Below are positions 1 through 8,250 of a DNA stretch of 64,000 bases, one piece after another. The stretch is from Rhodovibrionaceae bacterium (GTDB lineage Bacteria > Pseudomonadota > Alphaproteobacteria > Kiloniellales > DSM-21159), in NCBI GenBank assembly GCA_028279885.1, contig JANQMX010000077.1, forward strand, positions 62,001-126,000, read 5' to 3'. The position numbers and the translations under genes are program-made. A model generated the notes under the pieces. The model was given only the letters and a program-made list of their open reading frames with translations. It was not told the DNA's origin and ran no database searches. The first letter of the stretch is position 1, and each line of letters begins with the position of its first letter.

Positions 1-1227
1 GATGTCGTGGGGATTGACCAGCAGGCCACCGGTCATTTCCTGCGCTGCGCCGGCGAAGCGGGAGAGGACCAGGACGCCGGGATCCTTCGGGTCCTGCGCG
101 GCGACAAACTCCTTGGCAACCAGGTTCATCCCGTCGCGCAACGGGGTGATGAAGCCAACATCGGCAACGCGCAGGAAGCCGGCGATGGTCTCGCGCGCGA
201 AGCCTTTGTTGAGATAGCGAATGGGCACATAGTCCAGGTCGGCATAGCGGCCGTTGATCTCCCCGGCCTTGGCCTCAAGCGCCTTGCGGATCTCCATGTA
301 CTCGGGAACGTCGCCGCGGGAGGGTGGGGCGATCTGTACGAAGGTGACCTTGCCGCGCAGGTCGGGATGCTCTTTGAGCATCAGCCCGAAGGCTTCGAAG
401 CGTTCGACCAAGCCCTTCGTGTAGTCGAGGCGGTCGACGCCGAGCACCAGCCTGCGGCCTATCAAACTGCCGGCCAGGCGCCGCGCCGGGGCTGCAGCTC
501 CGGCCCGCTGTGCCATGGCAATGACGTTGTCGGTGTCGATGCTGATGGGAAAGGCGCCGACCCGAAAATAAAGGCCGTCTAGGTAGACGGCCCCGTCATC
601 GGATAGCTGCGCGTCGGTTTCCCGGCGCAAGTACTGTTCGAAGGCGAGGACATCCCATTCGGTCTGGAAGCCCACCAGGTCGTAGTGGCTGAGCTCCTGC
701 AGGACCTCGCGGTGGTCGGGCAGGGTGACGTAGAGCTCGCTCGGTGGCCAGGGAATGTGCTGGAAGAAACCAATCCTGTTCTTGACGCCGCGCCGTCGTA
801 GCTCCTGCCCCAGAGGGATCAGGTGGTAATCGTGGACCCAGATAAGGTCGTCCTCTTTGAGCATCGGGAGCAAAGAGTCGGCGAAGAAGGCGTTGACCCT
901 GCTGTAGCCCAGGCGGGCGCGATGCTGGAAATTGGCGTTCTCGAGGCGGTAGTGGAACAGGGGCCAAAGGACCCGATTGGCAAAGCCGGCGTAGTACTCA
1001 TCGTAGTCGGTCGGCGAGAGATCGACCGTGGCGAAGGAGAGGTTGCCCTGCTCCACCACGTGCGGCTCCGGCGAAGGGGTCTCGACCTTTTCACCCGACC
1101 AGCCGAACCAGATGCCGCCCCGCTCCTTGAGGCCGGCAAGAATGGCAACCGCCAGCCCGCCTTGTGCGGCCATCTGCCCGAGCTTTGAAACGCTGACACG
1201 GTTGGAGACGACGATCAGTCGGCTCAA
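1..1227 (-). CDS. otsA: Trehalose-6-phosphate synthase, 3' end cut by window edge
   Basis: GT20 enzyme that joins UDP-glucose (or another NDP-glucose) and glucose-6-phosphate into trehalose-6-phosphate in the cytoplasm. The reading frame opens with SRLIVVSNRV, typical of OtsA, and carries HDYHLIPLGQELRRRG, the RLDYTKGL loop and LRDGMNLVAKEFVAAQDP, all family signatures. About 409 residues are visible of a usual 450-480, so the last C-terminal helices lie outside. I place the start at a TTG at 1227. It overlaps the stop of the upstream GH15 gene by 3 bases and follows a very strong GGGAGGAGG ribosome site, so the two are translationally coupled. No phosphatase (otsB) is visible; it may lie beyond position 1. 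Identity is secure; the TTG start is inferred from the Shine-Dalgarno sequence. Confidence 0.93.
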   Translation of the reverse strand, partial: MSRLIVVSNRVSVSKLGQMAAQGGLAVAILAGLKERGGIWFGWSGEKVETPSPEPHVVEQGNLSFATVDLSPTDYDEYYAGFANRVLWPLFHYRLENANFQHRARLGYSRVNAFFADSLLPMLKEDDLIWVHDYHLIPLGQELRRRGVKNRIGFFQHIPWPPSELYVTLPDHREVLQELSHYDLVGFQTEWDVLAFEQYLRRETDAQLSDDGAVYLDGLYFRVGAFPISIDTDNVIAMAQRAGAAAPARRLAGSLIGRRLVLGVDRLDYTKGLVERFEAFGLMLKEHPDLRGKVTFVQIAPPSRGDVPEYMEIRKALEAKAGEINGRYADLDYVPIRYLNKGFARETIAGFLRVADVGFITPLRDGMNLVAKEFVAAQDPKDPGVLVLSRFAGAAQEMTGGLLVNPHDI

Positions 1228-3008
1228 AAAGCCTCCTCCCACGTCTTGCTGAGGCGCATGGCTGAATTGATGAGACCGACCATCGAATACGTCTGCGGAT
1301 AGTTGCCCCAAAGCTCACCGGTTGCCGGATCGACGTCCTCCGAGAGCAGGCCCACGTGGTTGCGTGCTGCAAGCATGGTTTCGAAAAGCTCGCGCGCCTT
1401 TTCCCGACGGCCGATGCCGGCCAATGCATCGATAAACCAAAATGTGCATACATTAAAGGAGGTTTCCGGTCGTCCGAAGTCATCTTCTGCCGCATAGCGG
1501 AAGAGGTAGTTGCCGCGCCGCAGCTCTTTCTCCAGCGTCTCCACCGTGCCAATGAAGCGCGGATCGGAGAATCGCACGAAGCCAAGGTCTCCCATCAGTA
1601 GGAGGCTGGCGTCCAACTCGCCGCCGCCCAGCACGCCGACGAAGCTGTTGCGCTTGTCGCACCAGGCTTGCTCGAGAATGGCTGAGCGGATCTTCTCGGC
1701 TTCCTGGCGCCAAAAGCGTTGACGTTCCCCCAGCGATAGGCGTCTCGCAATGCGGGCGAGGCGGTCGCAAGCGGCCCAGCACATCAGGGCGGAGAAGGTG
1801 TGCACGTGTTGCCGGTTGCGGAACTCCCAGAGACCTGCGTCGGGTTCGCACCACTTCGACAAGGCCTTGTGCCCCAGCGTTTCCAGCCGGCGGAACAGGC
1901 TCTCGTCGCCCGGGCTGCTCAGCCGGTGGTCGAAGAAGCTTTGGGTCGCGGCGAGCACCACATGCCCATAGCCGTCGTTCTGGATTTGCGTATAGGCGCC
2001 GTTTCCGATGCGGACCGGCCCCATCCCGCGATAGCCGGGCAGCGCCTCGGCGACCGTTTCGGTCAGATTCGTTTCCTGCGTGATACCGAAGACGGGTTGC
2101 AGGTCCTCCACGTCGGTCACATCGGCCACATCGACGATGAAGCGGAGGTAGCCCTCCATAGAGCGGGTGACGCCGAGCCGATTGAGCGCGTGCACGACGA
2201 AATAGGAATCGCGCAGCCAGCAGAAGCGGTAATCCCAGTTCCTTTCGGTGTTCGGCGCTTCGGGAATCGACGTGGTAATGGCCGCCACCACGGCGCCGCT
2301 GTCTTCGAAGTTCGCCAGTTTCAGCGTGATGGCGGCCCGGATGACCGCTTCCTGCCATTCGAAGGGCAGGGCGAGATAGCGGCACCACTCGAACCAATAG
2401 TTCTCTGTTTGCTCGAAGAAATCGCGGCAGACGTGTGCCACCGACTGCGCCACGGTTTCGTCCGGCCCCAACAGGAAGTGCAGCGGCCCATCCAAGGTGA
2501 AGGAGGTCTCCTGGACGATATAGGACAGGGGCGCATCCGTGGTCAGGCGCAGGGTCAGGCCGTGACCGACATAGCGGATGTGGTTGCTGCCTTGGGTTCT
2601 TTCGGGAACTTCTGCGCCGTAGTTGGCCAGCGGACGCAGCCGGATCCTGATCTTTGGCAAGCCTGCCAAAGGTTTGATCTCCCGCGCGATCATCATCGGC
2701 CGGAAGGTCCGGCCGAACTGCTTGAAGCGCGGCGCGAAATCGGTGATCTGCAGGGCGCTGCCGTCTTCGGCATGCAAAATGGTTTCGACGATCGGCGTGT
2801 TACGCCGGTAGCGCTGTTCGGTCCGCACCAAGCCCTTTAACTCGATATCGAAATAGCCGGCTTCCGCTTCCCCGTGGTCGAGGAGCAGGGCGCAAAACAT
2901 GGGGTCCCCGTCCAGTCGCGGGAAACAGCCCCAGACGATGCGGGCGCGTTGGTCGATCAGCGCTGCGATGTTGCAGTTGCCGATCATGGCAAGTTCGAGG
3001 GAAGACAT
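1224..3008 (-). CDS. GH15 glucoamylase/trehalase-like glycoside hydrolase
   Basis: A 594-residue soluble protein of glycoside hydrolase family 15. Residues 1-200 form the N-terminal beta-sandwich domain. The (alpha/alpha)6 barrel follows, with NWDYRFCWLRD at about 257-267 and, near residue 560, a SEDVDP segment holding the likely general base, followed by the conserved GNYPQTYSMVGLINSA stretch. No signal peptide is seen, so it acts in the cytoplasm. Bacterial members next to otsA include trehalases as well as glucoamylases, and direct coupling to otsA argues for a role in trehalose or alpha-glucan turnover. Substrate cannot be decided from sequence. Confidence 0.9.
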   Translation of the reverse strand: MSSLELAMIGNCNIAALIDQRARIVWGCFPRLDGDPMFCALLLDHGEAEAGYFDIELKGLVRTEQRYRRNTPIVETILHAEDGSALQITDFAPRFKQFGRTFRPMMIAREIKPLAGLPKIRIRLRPLANYGAEVPERTQGSNHIRYVGHGLTLRLTTDAPLSYIVQETSFTLDGPLHFLLGPDETVAQSVAHVCRDFFEQTENYWFEWCRYLALPFEWQEAVIRAAITLKLANFEDSGAVVAAITTSIPEAPNTERNWDYRFCWLRDSYFVVHALNRLGVTRSMEGYLRFIVDVADVTDVEDLQPVFGITQETNLTETVAEALPGYRGMGPVRIGNGAYTQIQNDGYGHVVLAATQSFFDHRLSSPGDESLFRRLETLGHKALSKWCEPDAGLWEFRNRQHVHTFSALMCWAACDRLARIARRLSLGERQRFWRQEAEKIRSAILEQAWCDKRNSFVGVLGGGELDASLLLMGDLGFVRFSDPRFIGTVETLEKELRRGNYLFRYAAEDDFGRPETSFNVCTFWFIDALAGIGRREKARELFETMLAARNHVGLLSEDVDPATGELWGNYPQTYSMVGLINSAMRLSKTWEEAF

Positions 3009-3120
3009 AACGGAGCCCTAAGCTCTAGTCGTTGGTTGCAGCTTGTCTCGGGAAGCTAGATCGCCGCCAAGGTAAAGAAAGATAGTACGACCGTACTGTG
3101 GGCTATTGGTAAACAGGTCT

Positions 3121-4272
3121 TTAGTAGAGGAACATCGGCTTGTCGCGCACCTGGCGGATCACGGGGCGATAGGTCTCGGTGTCGTAGAGCTCGGCCACGT
3201 CGACCCGCTTCTCGCCCTTGATGCAGGTGTCGACCGGCACGGCCGTGTAATTGCCGTCCCTGATCGCCGTCATCAGGCCGCTGGCGCCGCCGTCGAGAAG
3301 CTGAATGGCCATGGTCCCATAGGCGCTGGCGACCATGCGGTCGAGCGCGGCAGGAGCGCCGGCGCGCATGAGGTAGGCGAGAGACTGGTTAACGATGCCT
3401 TGCCCGGTCTTGCGCTTGAGCTCTTCGCCGACGAGCTGTCCGATTCCGCCCAGCTTGCGGTGGCCATAGGCATCGGCTTCGCCGCGTTCGATCGTCTCGC
3501 CGCCTGCCATGGTCGCGCCTTCCGAAACGACGACCACGGCATAGCCTGCGGGGTTGTCGGCTTTGTCCTGCATGACCAGCTCGGCCAAGCGGTCTATCTC
3601 GAAAGGCACTTCGCTGATCAGTACCCGGTCCGCACCGGCCAGGAAGCCGGAGATCAGCGCGGTCTCGCCACTGTTGCGGCCGAAGAGTTCCACCACGGCG
3701 ATGCGCTCATGGCTCGCGGTCGGCGTGCGCAGCGCATCGATCAGCTCGACGCTGCGGCTGACGGCGGTGCCGAAGCCCATGCAGTAGTCGGTGCCGAAGA
3801 CGTCGTTGTCCATGGTTTTCGGGCAGGCCATCACAGTGAAGCCTTCCTGATACAGGCGTGCCGCATAGGAGAGCGTGTCGTCGCCCCCGATCGCAACCAG
3901 TGCATCGATGCCCAGTGCTTTGAGATTCTCGATCACCTTGTCGGTGCAGTCGATCCGCTCGTCGCCACCTTTCGCGCGCCCGCTCAGGCTTGGCGGCAGC
4001 TCTTTGGCTGCGACCTTCCCCGGGTTGGTGCGGGAGGTGTGGAGGATCGTGCCGCCTTGCCGATCGATATCGCGTATCGCCGTGCGCGTGAGCTCGACCG
4101 TGTACTCGGCACGGGACTCCGTGTTGTCCGGGTCGATGTTCAGCGGGCCGGCCCAGCCGCGGCGAAAGCCGACGGCCGTCCAGCCGAGATCAAGGGCGCT
4201 CCCGGCAATGGCTTTGATGCAGGGGTTGAGGCCTGGGACGTCGCCGCCGCCCGTCAAGACTGCAATTCGCAC
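3121..4272 (-). CDS. pfp: Diphosphate-dependent 6-phosphofructokinase
   Basis: Phosphofructokinase of 383 residues making fructose-1,6-bisphosphate. The nucleotide loop GGGDVPGLN is at 8-16, GGDD at 129-132 and PKTMDND at 151-157. ATP enzymes such as E. coli PfkA have GGDGS and PGTIDND. The Asp in GGDD and the Lys in PKTMDND are the recognised signature of the pyrophosphate-using type, which works reversibly. The start is a GTG at 4272 behind GGGGAGA. It is transcribed toward GH15/otsA but separated from GH15 by 112 bases, so co-transcription is possible but not shown. Substrate assignment to PPi rests on two motif residues. Confidence 0.9.
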   Translation of the reverse strand: MRIAVLTGGGDVPGLNPCIKAIAGSALDLGWTAVGFRRGWAGPLNIDPDNTESRAEYTVELTRTAIRDIDRQGGTILHTSRTNPGKVAAKELPPSLSGRAKGGDERIDCTDKVIENLKALGIDALVAIGGDDTLSYAARLYQEGFTVMACPKTMDNDVFGTDYCMGFGTAVSRSVELIDALRTPTASHERIAVVELFGRNSGETALISGFLAGADRVLISEVPFEIDRLAELVMQDKADNPAGYAVVVVSEGATMAGGETIERGEADAYGHRKLGGIGQLVGEELKRKTGQGIVNQSLAYLMRAGAPAALDRMVASAYGTMAIQLLDGGASGLMTAIRDGNYTAVPVDTCIKGEKRVDVAELYDTETYRPVIRQVRDKPMFLY

Positions 4273-4351
4273 TATCGATCTCCCCGTTCGTAGAGCTGCT
4301 TTTGAGCGGAGAGACTATAGCGCGTGTACGGATTTTGTAAGGGGGTGCGGC

Positions 4352-5233
4352 TTAGCTTCTCGCTGCGATCTGCTGCAGGAACCCGACCATGACCGTTGCC
4401 GCGAGCAGCGCGGTCATGTTCTGCACGTCATGCGGCGGGCTGACCGTGTTCACGTCATAAGCAACGATGTTCAGTTGCGACAGAGCATCCAGAAGCGCGA
4501 AGGCCTCTACGACGGTGGCGCCGCCGTAAACGGGATTGCACACGCCGGGAGCGATCGAGGCGTCGAAGAAGTCCATGTCGAAGCAGAGGTAGCAGGGCGC
4601 TTTGCCAACCTGTGTCGCAACCGCCTGGCCAGTTGCCGCGGGCCCGCGGTCTCGCAAGCGAGCCATGGAAACCAGCGTGAAGCCGAGATCTGCCGGATGT
4701 CGCCAGGCGCCCGGGTCGCCGGTGGTGCCGCGCAGGCCCACATGGCAGGAGCGGGCGAGGTCCAGCAGGCCTTCCTCCTGCGCACGGGAAAAGGTGGTGG
4801 CCGTGTTGTAGCCGGCTTGCGGATAGGTGTCGCTGTGCGCGTCGATGTGGATCAGGGCGAGTGGGCCATGGCGCTTCGCGGCGGCGCGCAGCTGCGGCAG
4901 GGTGACCATGCCGTTGCCGCCCATGGTGACCGGGATGCAGTCCTGCGAAAGAAGCGCTTGGCAAGCCTCTTCGATCGCTGCGAAGGATCGCTCCACTTGG
5001 CTCGGTACAACCTCCGCGTCGCCGGCGTCGATCAGACCAAGGGATTCGATCAGGTTCGAGCCTGTGGTTGGGTCGAAGGGCCCGAGTTCGTGGGACGCGC
5101 TTCTGATGGCGCCCGGGCCCAGACGGGCGCCGATGCGCATGGCGGTACCGTGGTCGAAGGGGCAGCCGAGAATGGCCGTGCGTGCTTTGTTCGCGTCGGT
5201 GCTGGCGGGCGCTTTGAGAAAGGTCGGTGTCAT
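4352..5233 (-). CDS. Ureohydrolase (arginase/agmatinase fold) with altered metal site
   Basis: A 293-residue member of the arginase/agmatinase/formiminoglutamase superfamily. Two metal motifs are intact: DAHSD at 131-135 and FDMDFFD at 218-224 (Asp219, Asp221). The first motif, normally GGDHS, reads GGNGM at 105-109, so the His that ligates one manganese is missing. The segment that in agmatinases reads like DLVEVAP is DVNTVSP here, losing the Glu near the guanidinium site. It may hydrolyse an unusual substrate with one metal, or be a non-catalytic homologue. A canonical relative lies at 8251-9216. It is 79 bases upstream of, and on the same strand as, the phosphofructokinase gene. Confidence 0.85.
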   Translation of the reverse strand: MTPTFLKAPASTDANKARTAILGCPFDHGTAMRIGARLGPGAIRSASHELGPFDPTTGSNLIESLGLIDAGDAEVVPSQVERSFAAIEEACQALLSQDCIPVTMGGNGMVTLPQLRAAAKRHGPLALIHIDAHSDTYPQAGYNTATTFSRAQEEGLLDLARSCHVGLRGTTGDPGAWRHPADLGFTLVSMARLRDRGPAATGQAVATQVGKAPCYLCFDMDFFDASIAPGVCNPVYGGATVVEAFALLDALSQLNIVAYDVNTVSPPHDVQNMTALLAATVMVGFLQQIAARS

Positions 5234-5305
5234 GCTTCGGCGGTTCGCTCGGCTCGGTTTGATTTGGACTTGGCCTGACCTTGGCTACGGCACTGCGGTC
5301 TGCGG

Positions 5306-6262
5306 ATGCAAGAAAACAAGGATGCAGAGACCGGGCGCATGAGCACGGTAGAGGACACCGCGAGCGGTCAGTACCTGGCGCGTCTGGGCATTCTGACGAC
5401 GGTCTGCCTTTGGGCGTTGCAGTTTCCCCTGCTGCATGAGCTGGCAGAGAACTGGGATCCCTACAGCATTACGGCCCTGCGCTACCCTATTGCTGTCGTC
5501 GTGTTTTTCACCGCGCAAGCACTGCTGCTCCGCAGCCCCTCGCCGCCCACGCCCGTGGCCTTTCACAGGAAAGCGCTGCTGGGGGCTTCGATGGCGATGT
5601 TCGGTTTGCTGTTCACCGTGGGATTGGCCATTGGCGACCCGGTCAGCACAGCGATCATTTCCGCCACCGGGCCGATCACGGCCGCCTTTGTTGCCTGGCT
5701 GGTGCGCGGCGACATCCCGAACCGCGGCGTCGTGATCGCGCTCTTCCTCGTTGTGCCCGGCGCTCTGCTGGCCACGCTCGATCTCTCCGGAGACAGTCCG
5801 CGCGGCACGCACGATGTCCTGGGTGCCTTCCTGGTTTTCCTCGCCGGCGTCAGCTGGAGTTGGTATTCGGTCAAAGCGCAGGACTGGCTGAGCGGCTTGC
5901 CGCAACTCACCCTGACCGCTAATTCCGTGCTTTGGTGCTGTCCCTTTGTCATTCTGGCCTTTGTGGTTGCGTACGCCCTTGGCGTCACCCACTGGGACTA
6001 TCAAAGCGCGCCGGAACGCGATTTGCAGCTCTTTCTGATCGTCACTCTCGGGCCACTGGTCATCGGCGTGATGCTGTGGAACTTCAGTGTCTCGCGCCTC
6101 GGCCTGCCGGTGACTGCCTTGCATCTCAATCTCGTCCCCGTGGTGGCCATGCTGATTGCCTACACGCAGGGCTTCGTTCCGGAGCCGCGGCAGGTCGTCG
6201 GCATGGCCTTGGTCATCGCGGGCGTGACCTTCGGCCAGCTCTCGGGACGTGCTCGCCGTTGA
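5306..6262 (+). CDS. EamA/DMT-family membrane transporter
   Basis: About 318 residues with ten predicted hydrophobic helices arranged as two EamA repeats, the drug/metabolite transporter architecture of the inner membrane. The first repeat runs from about residue 25 to 150 and the second from about 165 to 315. The cargo is unknown; DMT proteins export amino acids, nucleobases or other small metabolites. An alternative ATG at 5339 would remove an 11-residue polar leader and is equally credible. It is divergent from the ureohydrolase gene, with 72 bases between the start codons, so the two may share a regulatory region. Confidence 0.88.
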   Translation: MQENKDAETGRMSTVEDTASGQYLARLGILTTVCLWALQFPLLHELAENWDPYSITALRYPIAVVVFFTAQALLLRSPSPPTPVAFHRKALLGASMAMFGLLFTVGLAIGDPVSTAIISATGPITAAFVAWLVRGDIPNRGVVIALFLVVPGALLATLDLSGDSPRGTHDVLGAFLVFLAGVSWSWYSVKAQDWLSGLPQLTLTANSVLWCCPFVILAFVVAYALGVTHWDYQSAPERDLQLFLIVTLGPLVIGVMLWNFSVSRLGLPVTALHLNLVPVVAMLIAYTQGFVPEPRQVVGMALVIAGVTFGQLSGRARR

Positions 6263-6384
6263 AGCCTGCTTGACGCCCAAGGAGTCGGGCGGCTTAGCTG
6301 TGGCTGCGGTCGCAGGTCGGGCCTTGCAAGTGGAGCGCTTGTCGCCACGTTTCGCCGCGATTGAGATTTAGGAGGGGCGTGCAG

Positions 6385-7383
6385 GTGGGGCTGGCAAGCA
6401 TTGCGATCGACAATCTGCTGTCGCCGATGGTCCTGTTTTTCTTGCTCGGCGTGCTCGCCGCGGCAGCGCGATCGGACCTGTCAATTCCAGAAGCCATCGG
6501 CAAGGCGATGGCGCTCTACCTCATGTTCGCTATCGGCTTCAAAGGTGGCGCCGGGGTCAGCGCCCACGGGGTCGGTGCCGATCTGGTGATCGCCATGGCC
6601 TTTGGCGGGCTGCTCAGCTTTGCCATTCCGGTTTTGGCCTTCGCCCTGCTCAGGCTGACGACCGGGCTGTCTCGCGTGGATGCAGCCGCGGTCGCGGCGC
6701 ACTATGGCTCGATCAGCGTTGTCACCTTCGTGGCCGCGACAGAGGCGCTCAAGACGCTTGGCATCAGCTATGACGGCTACATGGTGGCGGTGGTCGCAAT
6801 CATGGAGACGCCCGCCATCGTGGCGGCGCTCTGGCTGGTCCGTTGGGGCGACGGCAACGGCTCTTCCAGCCGTCGAAGCGGCAAGAGCGGGCTGGACAGC
6901 GAAGCCCTGCGCGAGGTGCTGTTCAACGGCAGCGTGGTGCTGCTGATGGGCGCCTTCTTCATCGGATGGATCACCGGCGAGTCCGGTCTGGAGGCGGTAG
7001 CGCCCTTGATCGTCGATCCCTTCAAGGGCGTGCTCTGCCTCTTCCTGCTCGACATGGGGCTGGTCGCGGCGCGCGGCTTTCGCTCGGCCAGGGATGCGCT
7101 CAACCTGCGCCTCTTCCTTTTCGGGATCTACATGCCGCTGATCGGCGCGGCCCTGGCCACCGTCGGCGTGGCTTTCCTGGATATGTCGCCCGGCAGCGCC
7201 GCGTTGATGGTCGTGCTGGCGGCAAGCGCATCTTACATCGCCGTCCCTGCCGCCATGCGCCTGACTTTGCCGGAGGCGCGGCCCGCCATCTATCTGACGA
7301 TGTCGTTGGGTGTTACCTTTCCGTTCAATCTGGTCTTCGGCATACCGCTCTACATTACGGCAGCCGGATGGGTAACGGGGTAG
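6385..7383 (+). CDS. sbtA: SbtA-type sodium/bicarbonate symporter
   Basis: Inner-membrane protein of about 332 residues with ten hydrophobic helices in two inverted halves and a polar central loop near residues 155-175. This matches the SbtA (Sbt_1) family, known in cyanobacteria as high-affinity Na+/HCO3- symporters. Conserved-looking segments include LMFAIGFKGGAG in the first half and the AHYGSISVVTFVAA stretch. I chose GTG 6385 because AGGAGG at 6370-6375 lies 9 bases upstream; an upstream in-frame TTG would place this site inside the gene. Only three bases separate its stop from the PII-like gene, the standard sbtA-sbtB arrangement. Confidence 0.85.
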   Translation: MGLASIAIDNLLSPMVLFFLLGVLAAAARSDLSIPEAIGKAMALYLMFAIGFKGGAGVSAHGVGADLVIAMAFGGLLSFAIPVLAFALLRLTTGLSRVDAAAVAAHYGSISVVTFVAATEALKTLGISYDGYMVAVVAIMETPAIVAALWLVRWGDGNGSSSRRSGKSGLDSEALREVLFNGSVVLLMGAFFIGWITGESGLEAVAPLIVDPFKGVLCLFLLDMGLVAARGFRSARDALNLRLFLFGIYMPLIGAALATVGVAFLDMSPGSAALMVVLAASASYIAVPAAMRLTLPEARPAIYLTMSLGVTFPFNLVFGIPLYITAAGWVTG

Positions 7384-7386
7384 CAG

Positions 7387-7695
7387 ATGCAAACACATCC
7401 GAAGAAAAAGCTCGAGTTGATCATCGAGAAGCCGATCACCCAACGGCTCTTGGCCATTCTCAACGATCTGGATGTCACGGGTTACACCGTCCTGCCGGCG
7501 ATCGCCGGACGCGGTCAGGACGGGACCTGGGAAGAGGGCCAGATCACCGATGCGTCTCACATGGTGCAAATCCTCTGCGTCCTGGACGAAGCGAAGCTCG
7601 AGGAAGTGCTCTCCGCCACCTTCGAGGCGCTGAAGCCTCAGATCGGCATCGTCTACGTGTCCGACGTTCAGGTCGTGCGCAAGGAGCATTTCTGA
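7387..7695 (+). CDS. sbtB: SbtB-like PII-family regulator of SbtA
   Basis: A 102-residue ferredoxin-fold protein of the GlnB/PII superfamily, encoded directly behind sbtA. PII-like SbtB proteins are trimers that bind adenine nucleotides (cAMP, AMP, ADP, ATP) and control SbtA from the cytoplasmic face. The sequence shows the beta-alpha-beta pattern starting KLELIIEK. A glycine-rich loop (GRGQDGTWEEG, about 40-50) sits where the T-loop lies, and a second beta-alpha-beta unit ends in VQVVRKEHF. The redox-sensitive C-terminal extension with a CGPxGC hairpin found in many cyanobacterial SbtB proteins is absent. Identity rests on length, fold pattern and neighbourhood. Confidence 0.8.
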   Translation: MQTHPKKKLELIIEKPITQRLLAILNDLDVTGYTVLPAIAGRGQDGTWEEGQITDASHMVQILCVLDEAKLEEVLSATFEALKPQIGIVYVSDVQVVRKEHF

Positions 7696-7804
7696 CCGAC
7701 CCTGCAGGGTCCAGCGTTTGGTCTTGGCTTGATCGCGGCGGTGGCTCTGCGCAGTCTCCTGTTCCGCTGTTCCTCCGCATGCAAAAGGACAATCGAGGCA
7801 GATC

Positions 7805-8224
7805 ATGGCTCATCAGCGCTTGCGCCGCTTCAACACCAAGGACACCTACCCAGAGCAGAACCTCGATAACGATCTCTGCCAGGTCGTCGTCGCCCGCGGC
7901 ACGATGGTATTCGTCCGCGGGCAAGTGGGGCAGGATCTGGTCAGCAGGGATAGCGTTGCTATCGGCGATGCTGCGGGACAGACGGAGCAGGCCATGGCCA
8001 ACATCAAGGAGCTGCTCGAAGAAGCCGGCAGCAGCCTCGATCACATCTGCAAGATCACGATCTACATCACCGATCCACGCTACCGCGAAGCGGTCTACCG
8101 CACCGTCGGCCGCTGGCTGAAAGGAGTCTTTCCGGTCTCTACGGGCCTGGTGATCCAGGCGTTGGCGCGGCCCGAATGGCTGGTCGAAGTCGACGTGATC
8201 GCCGTCATTCCGGACGAGGGCTGA
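7805..8224 (+). CDS. ridA: RidA/YjgF-family enamine/imine deaminase
   Basis: A 139-residue cytoplasmic protein of the RidA superfamily, which forms trimers and hydrolyses reactive 2-aminoacrylate-type imines released by PLP enzymes. The segment VSTGLVIQALARPEWLVEVDVIA matches the C-terminal signature in which an Arg salt-bridges the substrate carboxylate; the Arg is in ARPEW. The start ATG follows GAGGC. It converges on the agmatinase gene with 26 bases between the stops. RidA homologues often sit beside amino-acid or amine catabolic genes, which fits, but the physiological substrate is not evident. Confidence 0.88.
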   Translation: MAHQRLRRFNTKDTYPEQNLDNDLCQVVVARGTMVFVRGQVGQDLVSRDSVAIGDAAGQTEQAMANIKELLEEAGSSLDHICKITIYITDPRYREAVYRTVGRWLKGVFPVSTGLVIQALARPEWLVEVDVIAVIPDEG

Positions 8225-8250
8225 GGAAAGGGGCCATCCGGCCTACCGCC

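Noticed and set aside
1800..2840. Plus-strand open frame of 346 codons opposite GH15
   Set aside because: Antisense artefact; the minus-strand GH15 product has clear catalytic motifs.
3106..4293. Plus-strand open frame of 395 codons opposite the phosphofructokinase gene
   Set aside because: Antisense shadow of a gene with full PFK motifs; the frame reads low-complexity Ala/Gly/Asp-rich sequence without a domain.
7698..7711. Perfect palindrome GACCCTGCAGGGTC right after sbtB as terminator
   Set aside because: It has no loop beyond the centre of symmetry and no following T run; it may be chance or a protein site, but is too weak to call.
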